Below are positions 17,545-25,816 of a stretch of 64,000 bases of DNA, piece after piece. The notes beneath the pieces were generated by a model. The model saw only the letters and a list, made by a program, of their open reading frames with translations, was not told the origin of the DNA and did no database searches. Origin of the DNA: Sva-07 sp963698565 (lineage in GTDB: Bacteria; Actinomycetota; Acidimicrobiia; Acidimicrobiales; Ilumatobacteraceae); the NCBI GenBank assembly GCA_963698565.1, contig CAVORH010000039.1, positions 295,047 through 359,046 of the forward strand. Direction: 5' to 3'. Position numbers and translations under genes: made by a program. Numbering within the stretch: the first letter of the stretch is position 1; every line of letters begins with the position of its first letter.

Positions 17545-18399
17545 TCAGCCCGCGGGAGTGACGCCGACCCGGTTGCCGCCCACGAGGATCGGGAACTGAC
17601 GCGAGGGGGCATCGGCAGGGATCGATCCGGTCGGCGCACCGGCGGCGGGGTCACCGGTGAGCACCGCTGCGCCGTCGGGCGAGTACTGGAGGATGTAGGC
17701 CTTGCGGACGTCGTCGGTGGTGTTCGGGCCGGTGAGGTGCGGGGTGAGCGACGAGAACACGACGATCCCGCCGCGGCCGACCGGCGCGGCAACGGCATCG
17801 GGGTGCGACTCGATGATCTCCCAGCCCAGCGGCTCGACGTAGCGGTGGAGGTACGTGCCGCCCCGGTGGAGCCCGGGAATCACCTGCGGGCACCCGTTGT
17901 CGACCGTTGCGTCGGTGAGCGCCACCCAGCACGTGAGGTACTGCTGCGGCTCGACGAACGCATACCCGTTGTCCTGGTGCCACGGGAATCGACGCGGCTT
18001 CTCGGGCTTCTTGTAGACCGCCTGGTCCCAGTAGAGCCGCACGTCCGGGCCGAGCAGGTCGTGGCAGAGGTCGGCGAACACCGGATGCCGGGCAAACGCA
18101 GCGGCGACCGGTTCGCGCTCGACGAGGTGCACGGTGAAGGTGATCGCCCCGGACTCGGCGATGGCGACCCGCCCGCCATCGCGGGTGCGCAGGAACTCCT
18201 CGGTCGCGGCCTCGTTGCGGTCGAGGACGTCGATCAGCTCGGCGAGCTCGTCATCAGCGAACACGTCGTGGAGCACGACGAACCCGTCGCGGTCGAACGC
18301 AGCCACCTGCTCCTCGGTCAACCGCCGGAACGGCCCGACGCGATCGACCCAGTGGAACCCCCGGTTCCACGGGTGCAGCTCGATCCGTTCGTCGCCCAT
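17545..18399 (-). CDS. Phytanoyl-CoA dioxygenase (PhyH) family protein
   Basis: The 284-residue protein has the Fe(II)/2-oxoglutarate jelly-roll signature. HQDNG (about residues 141-145) gives His and Asp of the metal triad, TPHLTGPN (about 218-225) gives the distal His, and R near KAYILQYS could bind 2-oxoglutarate. FDRDGFVVLHDVF marks the N-terminus of the family. It sits between two Gfo/Idh/MocA genes on the same strand, so it probably hydroxylates or demethylates an intermediate of the same pathway. A 52-bp palindrome lies 23 nt upstream of the ATG. Confidence 0.85.
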   Translation of the reverse strand: MGDERIELHPWNRGFHWVDRVGPFRRLTEEQVAAFDRDGFVVLHDVFADDELAELIDVLDRNEAATEEFLRTRDGGRVAIAESGAITFTVHLVEREPVAAAFARHPVFADLCHDLLGPDVRLYWDQAVYKKPEKPRRFPWHQDNGYAFVEPQQYLTCWVALTDATVDNGCPQVIPGLHRGGTYLHRYVEPLGWEIIESHPDAVAAPVGRGGIVVFSSLTPHLTGPNTTDDVRKAYILQYSPDGAAVLTGDPAAGAPTGSIPADAPSRQFPILVGGNRVGVTPAG

Positions 18400-18422
18400 C
18401 GCCCAACGCTACGCCCCCACCC

Positions 18423-18474
18423 CGTTTGCGTGAGGATTCGGGTGACCCGGTCCACCCGTTCTGCAACGCAAACG
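18423..18474. repeat. 52-bp palindromic repeat copy
   Basis: The arms CGTTTGCGT and ACGCAAACG surround ATTCGGGTGACCCGGTCCAC. Read along the minus-strand transcript it lies between the second Gfo/Idh stop (18508) and the PhyH start (18399), ending 23 nt before the start codon, much as the triple array does before the cupin gene. Confidence 0.8.
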
Positions 18475-18507
18475 GGAAGGGGGCCAGGAGGGGGGTCGGG
18501 AGCGGGA

Positions 18508-19527
18508 TCAGGCGTTGGGGCGACCCCATGGCCGGGCGGCCGCCTGGGCACGGAGACACACGTCGGTGACGTCGATGGCGTGCTGCTGGGTCATCAGTCG
18601 CTCGCCGTCGTCGGCGAGATCGGCGATCAGCTGCTCGCCCCAGTCGACGACCACGTCGGAGATGTCGACGCGTCGGGTGCCGTCGCCGTCGACGACGATC
18701 AGGTGCTCGGCACCGTCGGCACCGGCGATGTCGACGTTGGCGCGGGCTTCGATCGTGCCGTCGACCCCGACGATCGTGAGGCGGCAGTCTCCCCAGGTCC
18801 CGAGGCCCTTGGCGGTCAAGTAGTCGAGCCGGTGGTCGCTCACCACGTCGGGCCCGGCGAGCGTCATCGAGCCGATGTCCTGCATCGCCGGATGGTCGGG
18901 CGAGGCGACGTTGCCGACGGCGGAGGCGACCACGGAGACATCGGCGGCCGTCAGGTCGGCGATCGTCAGGAACTGGTCGACCTGGTGCGAGCCGATGTCG
19001 ACGAGGATCCCGCCGGTCGCCTCGGGGTCCCAGAACCAGTCGGGCCGCCGCTTGGCCCACATCGTGTGCGGTCCGGCGCCGATCACGTGGACGATCCGCC
19101 CGACGGCGCCGGCGCGGGCGAGGCGCACGGCTTCGGAGATCGCCCGGTTCTCGTAGCGCTCGGTGAACAGCACGGTCCACGGCCGGCCGGACTTGCCGGC
19201 GATCGCAGCGCGGATCGCGTCGAGTTGCTCCATCGTGGTGAGGCCCGGCTTGTCGCTGACCACGTGCTTGCCGGCGGCGATCGCCGCGAGGGCGATCTCG
19301 GCACGCCGGTTCGGGATCGCGGCGGTGACGATCAGGTCGATCGTGTCGTCGGCGAGCATGTCGTCGTAGGTGACCGCCTGCGACTCGGTCTGCCAGCCCT
19401 CGTAGTGCTCGAGGAATCCGCCATCGGGCACGTGAGACGCGGCAACCGCGCCGGCCTTCACCAACCGGTCGACGATCTCGAACACATGGTTGTGGTCGAG
19501 CCCGTGCACCCCGAGTCGCACACTCAT
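18508..19527 (-). CDS. Second Gfo/Idh/MocA family oxidoreductase
   Basis: The 339-residue ORF starts MSVRLGVHGLDHNHVFEIVD, a variant Rossmann glycine motif. It contains HVVSDKPG (catalytic lysine region, about residue 90) and the substrate-domain segment GGILVDIGSHQVDQFL with Asp and His in the usual places. It is distinct from the gene at 16281. Its start codon lies only 3 nt after a 31-bp palindrome, so the leader is nearly all hairpin and no separate Shine-Dalgarno sequence is seen; the hairpin may influence translation. It probably works with the neighbouring PhyH and cupin genes on a sugar-like compound. Confidence 0.85.
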   Translation of the reverse strand: MSVRLGVHGLDHNHVFEIVDRLVKAGAVAASHVPDGGFLEHYEGWQTESQAVTYDDMLADDTIDLIVTAAIPNRRAEIALAAIAAGKHVVSDKPGLTTMEQLDAIRAAIAGKSGRPWTVLFTERYENRAISEAVRLARAGAVGRIVHVIGAGPHTMWAKRRPDWFWDPEATGGILVDIGSHQVDQFLTIADLTAADVSVVASAVGNVASPDHPAMQDIGSMTLAGPDVVSDHRLDYLTAKGLGTWGDCRLTIVGVDGTIEARANVDIAGADGAEHLIVVDGDGTRRVDISDVVVDWGEQLIADLADDGERLMTQQHAIDVTDVCLRAQAAARPWGRPNA

Positions 19528-19530
19528 GCT

Positions 19531-19615
19531 GTTACGCCAGGGGTCAGACCCCCGGCGTCACAGCCAGGGGTCGAGCGACACAGTGTTACGCCGGGGGTCT
19601 GACCCCTGGCGTCAC
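19531..19615. repeat. Two 31-bp palindromes facing each other
   Basis: Copies at 19531-19561 and 19585-19615 lie in opposite orientation: left arms GTTACGCCAGGGGT and GTTACGCCGGGGGT, right arms ending in GGCGTCAC. A fragment, CCAGGGGTC, lies between them. They fill almost the whole 88-nt gap. On the minus-strand transcript one hairpin starts right after the stop codon of the lipoprotein gene and the other ends 3 nt before the ATG of the next gene. Confidence 0.85.
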
Positions 19616-21976
19616 TCACGAGACCTCCCGGGTCATGGTGTCGAAGTCGGTCGACCAGGTGGCGTCGCCGGCGGTGAGGTTGTACTGGCGCGACAGGTGC
19701 TCGATCCCGCCCCACGGCGATTCGTGGCGGGGGAAGAGGGCGAGCGGCTGCTCCTCGCCCTCGATCAGGAACGGGCCGGTGCTGGAGAAGTCGACGATGC
19801 CCGCCGACGGCGACGTCCACGACACGGTGAACCCGGTGTCGTCGCGCACCACCGACGGATCGGCGGCGGTCAATGCGGTGATGAAGTCGTCGAGCGTGCC
19901 ACCCTCGTCGCTGCCGACCTCCACCAACCACACGTTGTCCGGGCCGCCCTCGGCGACGAGGTCGAACGGCTTGACCATCCCGTTGGTCGACACGACCGCC
20001 GGGTCGTACTCACGCCATGTCGGCGTGCGCCACGACCACAGCGCGATGTAGGCGCCGTTCTTCGCGGCGATCGTCCAGTTGCCCACCTGGCGCACCTCGT
20101 CGAAGTGGTCCTGCGGCACGTAGGCGTGGGTGAACGGCCGGTACTCGAACACGCCCCACACGAGCGGGTCGGTCGACTCGTCCCACTTCGGTTGGTAGAT
20201 GTGCACCGCCGTGCCCTGGTACTGGGCCGACCGCGGCATCGCCGCCTCACCCGTCCAGTAGCCGGGCTCGCTGTCGTCGGCCCAGATCGTCGACTGCGCC
20301 GTGTCCGGCACGGGATGGTTCGTGAAGACCATCGCGTTCTCGTCGATCGCCGCCTGCCATGCGTGGCCCTGGTCGCGCATCTCGCCGAAGCGGTGGTCGA
20401 TCACCGAGGCCATCGACACCTTCGGCTGGCGATACGCGTAGGTGTTGGCCTCCGACAGGAACCCGAAGTTGATCACCGCCGCCCGCTCCTGCTCCCACAC
20501 CCGGATCTTCTCGGGGTCGTAGTCGTTGATCGAGGCGAGCAGGTTGATGTCGCCGAACTCGGACGTCTCCCAGAGGCGGAACTCGTTGGCGGTCGCCACG
20601 CTCACCTCGGCGAGCGGCCACATGCCGAGCGCGCCGAGGCTCCACCAGAACGGGAGGTTGGCGGGGTCGGAGAAGTCCTTGCCGTAGGGCGCCGCCGGGT
20701 CGTCCTCGAGCGGCGAGCTGCCGTCGAAGTACACACCGTGGCGCTCGCGCACCACACTCGGCGTGTCGTCGCGGGCGATCTCCACCACCACCTGCGGCGG
20801 CCGGTAGCGCTGGGCCGACGCGAAGTAGGTGACCCCGGTGTCGGACGTCGACGGGTACTGCGCACTCGTGTCGTCGAAGACGAACTTGGCGGTGCCGAAC
20901 GTGTCCTCGTCGAGCGAGGTCATCTTGTCCTTCTTGTACGTGCGACCCCGCGGTGCGGTGTAGCCGCCGGAGTGGTTGTGGGCCGCCATGTCGACCAGAC
21001 ACAGGTCGAGCGCCATCGCCGCGGCGGTGACGATCTCGGGATCGTCGGCGAGCTCGGCGAGCATCAGCAGCGGCGTGATGTTCTTGAGCATGTAGACGTT
21101 GGAGTGCCACTCGAAGAACCCGAGGTCGGCGCGCTCGGTGATCCACTCGAGGATGTCGGGCTTGGCGCGTTCGAGGTGCTCGGCGCCGGTGAGCCCGGTG
21201 ACGGTGAACGTCTCGTCGGGGTACCGCTGGCCGGCGAGGTACTCGATCGCGAGGTTGATGATCCGGTGGTTCTCCGACCAGAACCACAGGTTGTCGACAC
21301 GGTCGGCGGGCAGCGGGTCGTCGTAGCGGTAGCGGTTGGCGATCATCCGCTCGTCGATCGCATCGATCACCTCGGGCGACAGCTGGGTCATCGGCGTGTC
21401 GCCCTGGCCGAGCGCCAGCATCCAGTGCAGGTCCATGAAGCGGAAGTCGCGGGTGTCCTCCCAGTTGTCGATCTGCTCGAACACGGCACCGAGCGACTCG
21501 ACGCTGACGGCATCGATGTCCCACACGTAGTCGGGGTCGCGGTGGGCGCGGCCGAGATGGGCGTTGATGCCGGACGGGTTCGACGAGTGGTCGACGCTCG
21601 TCGCGAAGGCGAGGTAGTCGTCGACCCGGGCCTGGTAGGTGGCCTCGTCCATCAGCCCAGGCGAGCCGGGTGGAAGGAGTGCCGCATCGGCCGGGCTGAG
21701 CGGCTCGGCGGGCAGCGTGGTGTCGACCGGTGTGGCGCTGTCGACGGTGGTGCTCTCCGGTGCGTCGGCGCCGTCGGGACCTGAGGCGGAGGCGCTCTCC
21801 GACGCGTCGCTGCTGGAGTCGCTGCTGGAACAGCCGGCGACGACCGCCGCGGTCGCTCCTGCACCGGCGATCAGGAACCGCCGCCGATCGATGGCGAATC
21901 GCCGCACGGGCTCGGGGAACGAGGGGGAGGAATCGGAGCCCGTCTGCATCGGCGCCACTGTAGAGACCCGCCGCAC
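19616..21976 (-). CDS. Large Tat-exported lipoprotein, function unknown
   Basis: The 786-residue protein has a twin-arginine signal with lipobox: IDRRRFLIAGAGATAAVVAG followed by Cys at about residue 49, then an acidic Ser-rich spacer. The mature part is long and rich in aromatic residues, with DLHWMLALGQGDTP, WSENHRIINLAIEYLAG, FFEWHSNVYMLKNITPLLML and MAAHNHSGGYTAPRGRTYK. The regular helices with Trp/His/Asn remind me of alpha/alpha-toroid polysaccharide lyases or glycosidases, but I cannot assign a family. It is the first gene of the Gfo/PhyH/Gfo/cupin group and could process a glycan at the cell surface. The start could be ATG 21976 or ATG 21949; neither has a clear ribosome site. Confidence 0.8.
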   Translation of the reverse strand: MRRVSTVAPMQTGSDSSPSFPEPVRRFAIDRRRFLIAGAGATAAVVAGCSSSDSSSDASESASASGPDGADAPESTTVDSATPVDTTLPAEPLSPADAALLPPGSPGLMDEATYQARVDDYLAFATSVDHSSNPSGINAHLGRAHRDPDYVWDIDAVSVESLGAVFEQIDNWEDTRDFRFMDLHWMLALGQGDTPMTQLSPEVIDAIDERMIANRYRYDDPLPADRVDNLWFWSENHRIINLAIEYLAGQRYPDETFTVTGLTGAEHLERAKPDILEWITERADLGFFEWHSNVYMLKNITPLLMLAELADDPEIVTAAAMALDLCLVDMAAHNHSGGYTAPRGRTYKKDKMTSLDEDTFGTAKFVFDDTSAQYPSTSDTGVTYFASAQRYRPPQVVVEIARDDTPSVVRERHGVYFDGSSPLEDDPAAPYGKDFSDPANLPFWWSLGALGMWPLAEVSVATANEFRLWETSEFGDINLLASINDYDPEKIRVWEQERAAVINFGFLSEANTYAYRQPKVSMASVIDHRFGEMRDQGHAWQAAIDENAMVFTNHPVPDTAQSTIWADDSEPGYWTGEAAMPRSAQYQGTAVHIYQPKWDESTDPLVWGVFEYRPFTHAYVPQDHFDEVRQVGNWTIAAKNGAYIALWSWRTPTWREYDPAVVSTNGMVKPFDLVAEGGPDNVWLVEVGSDEGGTLDDFITALTAADPSVVRDDTGFTVSWTSPSAGIVDFSSTGPFLIEGEEQPLALFPRHESPWGGIEHLSRQYNLTAGDATWSTDFDTMTREVS

Positions 21977-22114
21977 CGTCGTTCAGGTCAGCCAGTGGCA
22001 GGGCGTGCTCGTCGGTGCCGTGCGACCGATGTCACGCGCTGTGCCATCTGCCATGTTGACCAGCGGACGCGCCGCATCGAGACTTGCTCCACGTCGACAA
22101 CGTCTGGGGGACGC

Positions 22115-23380
22115 ATGACGCTCACCGATCCGGGGACCACGACCACCGATTCCGCGCCACCGGCCGCGAGCCACGAGCAACGGGTGTTCTTCAACCCGTT
22201 CGAGCCCGGCTACTTCGACGATCCGAGCGTGCAGCTGAACCGGCTGCGCGAGCAGGAGGCGGTGCACTTCATGGAGTTCACCGGCGGCTTCCTGCTCACC
22301 CGCTACGACGACGTGTTCCGGGTGCTGCGCGACCGGACGATCGGCAGCGAGTCGACCCATGCGATCCGCACGCCGTCGATCGAGGCCGAACTCGAGCAGG
22401 TGGCGAAGGATCCGTCGGGGCCGAGCATGTTGCGCGTCGACGGCGACGACCACACCCGGCTGCGACGTCTCGTGGCCCAGGCGTTCACGCCCCGTGCGAT
22501 CGAGCGGTGGCGCCTCCGAGCGACCGAACTGACCGAGGAGCTGCTCGACCACTTCGACGAGAACGGCGGCGGCGACGCGCTGCACGACTTCGCGCTGCCG
22601 CTGCCGGCGACGGTGATCTCCGACATGTTGGGCATGCCGCCGGGCGATCTGCCGAAGCTGCGGGGCTGGTCGCATGCGTTGGCGAAGACGCTCGACGCGG
22701 TCAACACCGAGGACGAGTACCAGCGGGCGATCGACAGTGCGCTGGCGATGGACGACTACCTGCGCGACATCTACGACCTGAAGGAGGCGGACCCGGCCGA
22801 CGACATCTTCTCGGCGCTGATCGCCGCCGAACACGAGGGCGATCGGTTGACCAAGGACGAGGTGATGGCCAACATCCGGCTGCTCTACGTGGCCGGCCAC
22901 GAGACCACGACGAACCTGATCGGCAACGGCCTCGTGGAGCTGTTCCGCCATCCCGACCAACTCGAGCTGTTGCGCTCGACCGACGAACACGACGCCAACC
23001 TCGTCGAGGAGGTGTTGCGGTTCAACCCGTCGGTACAGATGACACGGCGGATCCCGCTCCACGACATCGAGGTGGCCGGCACGGAGATCCCGGCCGGCAC
23101 CGTGATGCTGCTGTCGGCCACGAGTGCGAACCGCGATCCACGCAAGTGGGGCGACACCGCCGACGAGTTCGACATCACCCGGCCCGACGCCAAGGACCAG
23201 GTGGCATTCGGCGGCGGGCCGCACTTCTGCCTCGGAGCTGCGCTCGCCCGGCTGGAGGGTCAGATCGCGATCCCCCGGATCGTCCGCCGCTTCCCCGACC
23301 TCGCCCCGGTCGACGAGACGCCCGAGTTCGAGCCCCGCGTGGTCCTGCGCGGCGTGTCCCGCCTCGACGTCACCGTCTGA
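22115..23380 (+). CDS. Cytochrome P450
   Basis: The ATG at 22115 follows GGGGG, giving 421 residues, normal for a bacterial P450. The I-helix oxygen-binding motif AGHETT is at about 261-267, the K-helix EEVLR at about 298, and the heme-ligand loop FGGGPHFCLGA has Cys372. The form is like class I CYPs that need ferredoxin; no redox partner gene is adjacent. Substrate cannot be told; the general look (MLRVDGDDHTRLRRLV) suits CYP107/125-like actinobacterial enzymes. A 31-bp palindrome begins 2 nt after the stop. Confidence 0.93.
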   Translation: MTLTDPGTTTTDSAPPAASHEQRVFFNPFEPGYFDDPSVQLNRLREQEAVHFMEFTGGFLLTRYDDVFRVLRDRTIGSESTHAIRTPSIEAELEQVAKDPSGPSMLRVDGDDHTRLRRLVAQAFTPRAIERWRLRATELTEELLDHFDENGGGDALHDFALPLPATVISDMLGMPPGDLPKLRGWSHALAKTLDAVNTEDEYQRAIDSALAMDDYLRDIYDLKEADPADDIFSALIAAEHEGDRLTKDEVMANIRLLYVAGHETTTNLIGNGLVELFRHPDQLELLRSTDEHDANLVEEVLRFNPSVQMTRRIPLHDIEVAGTEIPAGTVMLLSATSANRDPRKWGDTADEFDITRPDAKDQVAFGGGPHFCLGAALARLEGQIAIPRIVRRFPDLAPVDETPEFEPRVVLRGVSRLDVTV

Positions 23381-23382
23381 CC

Positions 23383-23413
23383 GTTACGCCAGGGGTCAGA
23401 CCCCCGGCGTAAC
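23383..23413. repeat. 31-bp palindrome after P450 gene
   Basis: The arms GTTACGCCAGGGGT and ACCCCCGGCGTAAC pair around a 3-nt loop with one mismatch. It starts 2 nt after the P450 stop codon, in the position of a terminator or 3' end stabiliser, although no T-tract follows. Confidence 0.85.
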
Positions 23414-23493
23414 ACCGGCGACGCCCGAACTGGTGGTGATCGCACCCGGCAGACGGTGGCGGCTCGTGTCGGGCACGCGTACGGTTCTGCGCG

Positions 23494-23952
23494 ATGGACG
23501 GCCTCCACCTCGCTCAACTCAACATCGGGCGACTCCACCACCCGCTCGACTCGGCGGAAACGGCCGAGTTCGACGCGGCGCTCGGGCCGATCAACGCACT
23601 GGCGGAGGCGACGCCGGGGTTCGTGTGGCGGCTGGTGGACGACGACGGCCAGTCGTCGAGCTACGTCCGGCTCCCGGGCGAGGACGATCCGCTCAACATC
23701 GTGAACATGTCGGTGTGGGCCGACCTCGAGTCGCTGAAGCACTTCATGTACCGCAGCGGCCATGCGATCTACCTGCGGCGGCGGCGCGAGTGGTTCGAGA
23801 AGAGCGATGTGGCGACATCGGTCTGCTGGTGGATCCCCGCCGGCGAGATCCCCGACCTCGCCGACGCCCACCGCCGCCTGCTCCACTTGCGCGAGCACGG
23901 CCCGACCGAGGTGGGCTGGCCCGTCAACCATCCCGTTACGCCGGGGGTCTGA
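23494..23952 (+). CDS. DUF3291 domain protein
   Basis: The product begins MDGLHLAQLNIGRLHHPLDS and has SVWADLESLKHFMYRSGHAI and CWWIPAGEIPDLADAHRRL, the pattern of DUF3291, a dimeric alpha/beta-barrel-like family of unknown role related in look to antibiotic-biosynthesis monooxygenases. The last residues (PVTPGV) and the stop codon are encoded by a 31-bp palindromic repeat, so insertion of the element has set the present C-terminus. The natural end was probably near the GPTEVGWPVNHP segment. Confidence 0.85.
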   Translation: MDGLHLAQLNIGRLHHPLDSAETAEFDAALGPINALAEATPGFVWRLVDDDGQSSSYVRLPGEDDPLNIVNMSVWADLESLKHFMYRSGHAIYLRRRREWFEKSDVATSVCWWIPAGEIPDLADAHRRLLHLREHGPTEVGWPVNHPVTPGV

Positions 23953-23965
23953 CCCCTGGCGTAAC
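23935..23965. repeat. 31-bp palindrome supplying a stop codon
   Basis: The arms GTTACGCCGGGGGT and ACCCCTGGCGTAAC pair around CTG. The first 18 nt are read as codons of the DUF3291 gene, and the TGA spanning 23950-23952, across the hairpin loop, ends it. Confidence 0.85.
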
Positions 23966-24059
23966 GGTCAGCGGACGACGCGGCCGGGGCGGGTGCCGGC
24001 GTCGGTGACGGGCTGATTCACAACCGCACTAGGGTTGCGGTGCGCAAGGGGGTCGCGAA

Positions 24060-24482
24060 ATGAGTGAAGTCTTGGGACAGGCCGACGCACTGCTCGGGTC
24101 GGACGCGGTCGCACACGTCTGGACCACGAACGCCGATGGCACGCCACAGGTCTCGGTCGTGTGGGTGATCGCACAGGGCGACGAGATCGTGTTCGGAACC
24201 GACACGGCGAGCCAGAAGGCGAAGAACCTGCGACGCGACAATCGGATCGTGTTGTCGATCGAGGACACCGAACGAAACGAGCGCGGCTTCCAGCGCCATC
24301 TGGTGGCACGGGGCCGCGCCCGGATCCATCCCGGGGCGGACCCTGCGCTGATGGATCGTCTCGCGAAGAAGTACCTCGGGCTCGAGCGGCACCCCTTGGC
24401 GATGCGCGATTCGCCGACGAGCGTGGTCGTTCGGGTGAAGATCGAGCGCATCAGTGGCATCGGACCCTGGGTCGAGCCGTGA
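24060..24482 (+). CDS. PPOX-class (F420-type) oxidoreductase
   Basis: The 140-residue split-barrel protein carries the FMN/F420-binding pattern VAHVWTTNADGTPQVSVVWV (residues 17-36), FGTDTASQKAKNLRRD, and a C-terminal VVVRVKIERISG strand. Actinobacterial proteins of this size mostly use F420 rather than FMN; the exact cofactor is inference. Likely substrates are biliverdin-type or xenobiotic conjugated compounds. The ATG follows CAAGGGGGTCGCGAA, a good ribosome site. No partner gene is obvious. Confidence 0.85.
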   Translation: MSEVLGQADALLGSDAVAHVWTTNADGTPQVSVVWVIAQGDEIVFGTDTASQKAKNLRRDNRIVLSIEDTERNERGFQRHLVARGRARIHPGADPALMDRLAKKYLGLERHPLAMRDSPTSVVVRVKIERISGIGPWVEP

Positions 24483-24629
24483 CACCCAGGTTCCGGTAGC
24501 GCAGACCGTCGGATGACATCAGGGGGCAGACCCGCGATGCACTCGGCGAGCGACGTCGGCAGCCGGCCACGACGGGCGCGGCGACCGGGCGCTGTCGAGC
24601 GCACCCCGACACGCCGTCCCGCGCCCCAC

Positions 24630-24763
24630 CGTTTGGGTCGAGATCTCGGTGACCCGTCCCACCCGAAACGCGACGCAAACGAGACGGCGAACGCTCCGTC
24701 CTGCGCCCCACCGTTTGGGTCGAGATCTCGGTGACCCGTCCCACCCGATTCGCGACGCAAACG
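24630..24763. repeat. Two 52-bp palindromes in tandem, 82-bp period
   Basis: Copies at 24630-24681 and 24712-24763 share arms CGTTTGGGT/GACGCAAACG and the core CGGTGACCCGTCCCACCCGA. The left arm differs from the other copies by one base (GGGT for GCGT). They occupy the 328-nt region between the convergent PPOX and DUF302 genes; nothing else is seen there apart from a G/C-rich run at 24770-24800. Confidence 0.8.
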
Positions 24764-24810
24764 GTCCGGGGCGGGCGGGCGGGCGGTCCGGGGCGGGCGG
24801 TCCGGGTGGG

Positions 24811-25200
24811 TCAGTCGGTGAGGGCGGCGAGGGTCTCGCCGATCAGGCGGCGGGCTTCGGCGGCGATCGGGGCGAGTTCGTCGCGGCTGGTCATCGACAC
24901 CATCAGGCCGGGATCGAGCGCATCGACCTGCACCTGGTCGCCGACCTGGCGCACCACCACGTTGCACGGCAGCAGTGCGCCGACATTCGGTTCCACGTCG
25001 AGCGCTGCGCTGGCGAGCTTCGGGTTGCAGGCACCGAGGATGACGTAGGCGTCCATGTCCTTGTCGACCTTGGCCTTGAGGGTCTGTTGCATGTCGATCT
25101 CGGTCAGGACGCCGAACCCGTGGTCGGCGAGCGCGGCCTTCGTGGCGGCGAGCGCTTCGGCGAATGGAATCCCGAGCACGACGGACTCTTCGAACACCAT
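24811..25200 (-). CDS. DUF302 domain protein
   Basis: The start has a textbook ribosome site (AAAGGAGAT, 7 nt before the ATG). The 129-residue protein matches DUF302: ALAATKAALADHGFGVLTEI, then YVILGACNPKLASAAL with the conserved Cys-Asn-Pro, and PCNVVVRQVGDQVQVDALDP. The family is widespread and small; some members are linked to sulfur or redox metabolism, but activity is not known. The 5' region toward the Ddn-like gene is 148 nt and divergent. Confidence 0.9.
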   Translation of the reverse strand: MVFEESVVLGIPFAEALAATKAALADHGFGVLTEIDMQQTLKAKVDKDMDAYVILGACNPKLASAALDVEPNVGALLPCNVVVRQVGDQVQVDALDPGLMVSMTSRDELAPIAAEARRLIGETLAALTD

Positions 25201-25348
25201 GGTGATCTCCTTTCAGCGGGGCAGCACCAGTGTGTGACCCAGCGCCCCGGCGGCGGAAGAGTCCAAGGACCGTCGCGACCCGATCGACGTCCCTGACGGC
25301 CGCGACCCCCGGATCTGACGATCGGCGTGGTGGTCTACCCTCGGACCC

Positions 25349-25795
25349 ATGACGACGAAGGACTCCCTGACCGATCTCCAGATGAAGGGCATGAACGCCG
25401 TGCACAAGACGCTGCTCAAGGTGTCGGGCGGGCGGATCGGCAAGACCCTGGGCAGCATGCCGGTCGTCGAGCTGCACACGGTGGGCCGCTCCAGCGGCAA
25501 GCGCCGCTCCACGATGCTGACCACACCGGTCCAGGACCACGGCACCTACGTGCTCGTCGCATCGAAGGGGGGCGACGACCGCGACCCGGACTGGTTCCGC
25601 AACCTGGTGGCGAATCCCGACATCGAGTTGACGGTCGATGGCAACACGGTGCCCCTCACCGCCCGCGTCGCCACCGAGGAGGAGAAGACCGAGCTGTGGC
25701 CGCGCATCGTCGAGGCCTACAAGGGCTACGCCGGCTACCAGAAGAAGACCGACCGCAACATCCCCGTGGTGATCTGCGAGCCTCGCTCGACCTGA
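25349..25795 (+). CDS. Deazaflavin(F420)-dependent nitroreductase family protein (Ddn-like)
   Basis: The 148-residue protein shows the DUF385/Ddn pattern: VVELHTVGRSSGKRRSTML, LVASKGGDDRDPDWFRNLVA and GNTVPLTARVATEEEKTELW. These enzymes bind coenzyme F420 on a split beta-barrel and reduce quinones or similar acceptors, often at the membrane, helped by an amphipathic N-terminal helix (residues 8-25 here). The TauD-like gene follows 21 nt later on the same strand and may be co-transcribed. Confidence 0.92.
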   Translation: MTTKDSLTDLQMKGMNAVHKTLLKVSGGRIGKTLGSMPVVELHTVGRSSGKRRSTMLTTPVQDHGTYVLVASKGGDDRDPDWFRNLVANPDIELTVDGNTVPLTARVATEEEKTELWPRIVEAYKGYAGYQKKTDRNIPVVICEPRST

Positions 25796-25816
25796 CACCG
25801 GGGCTACCGTCGGCCC

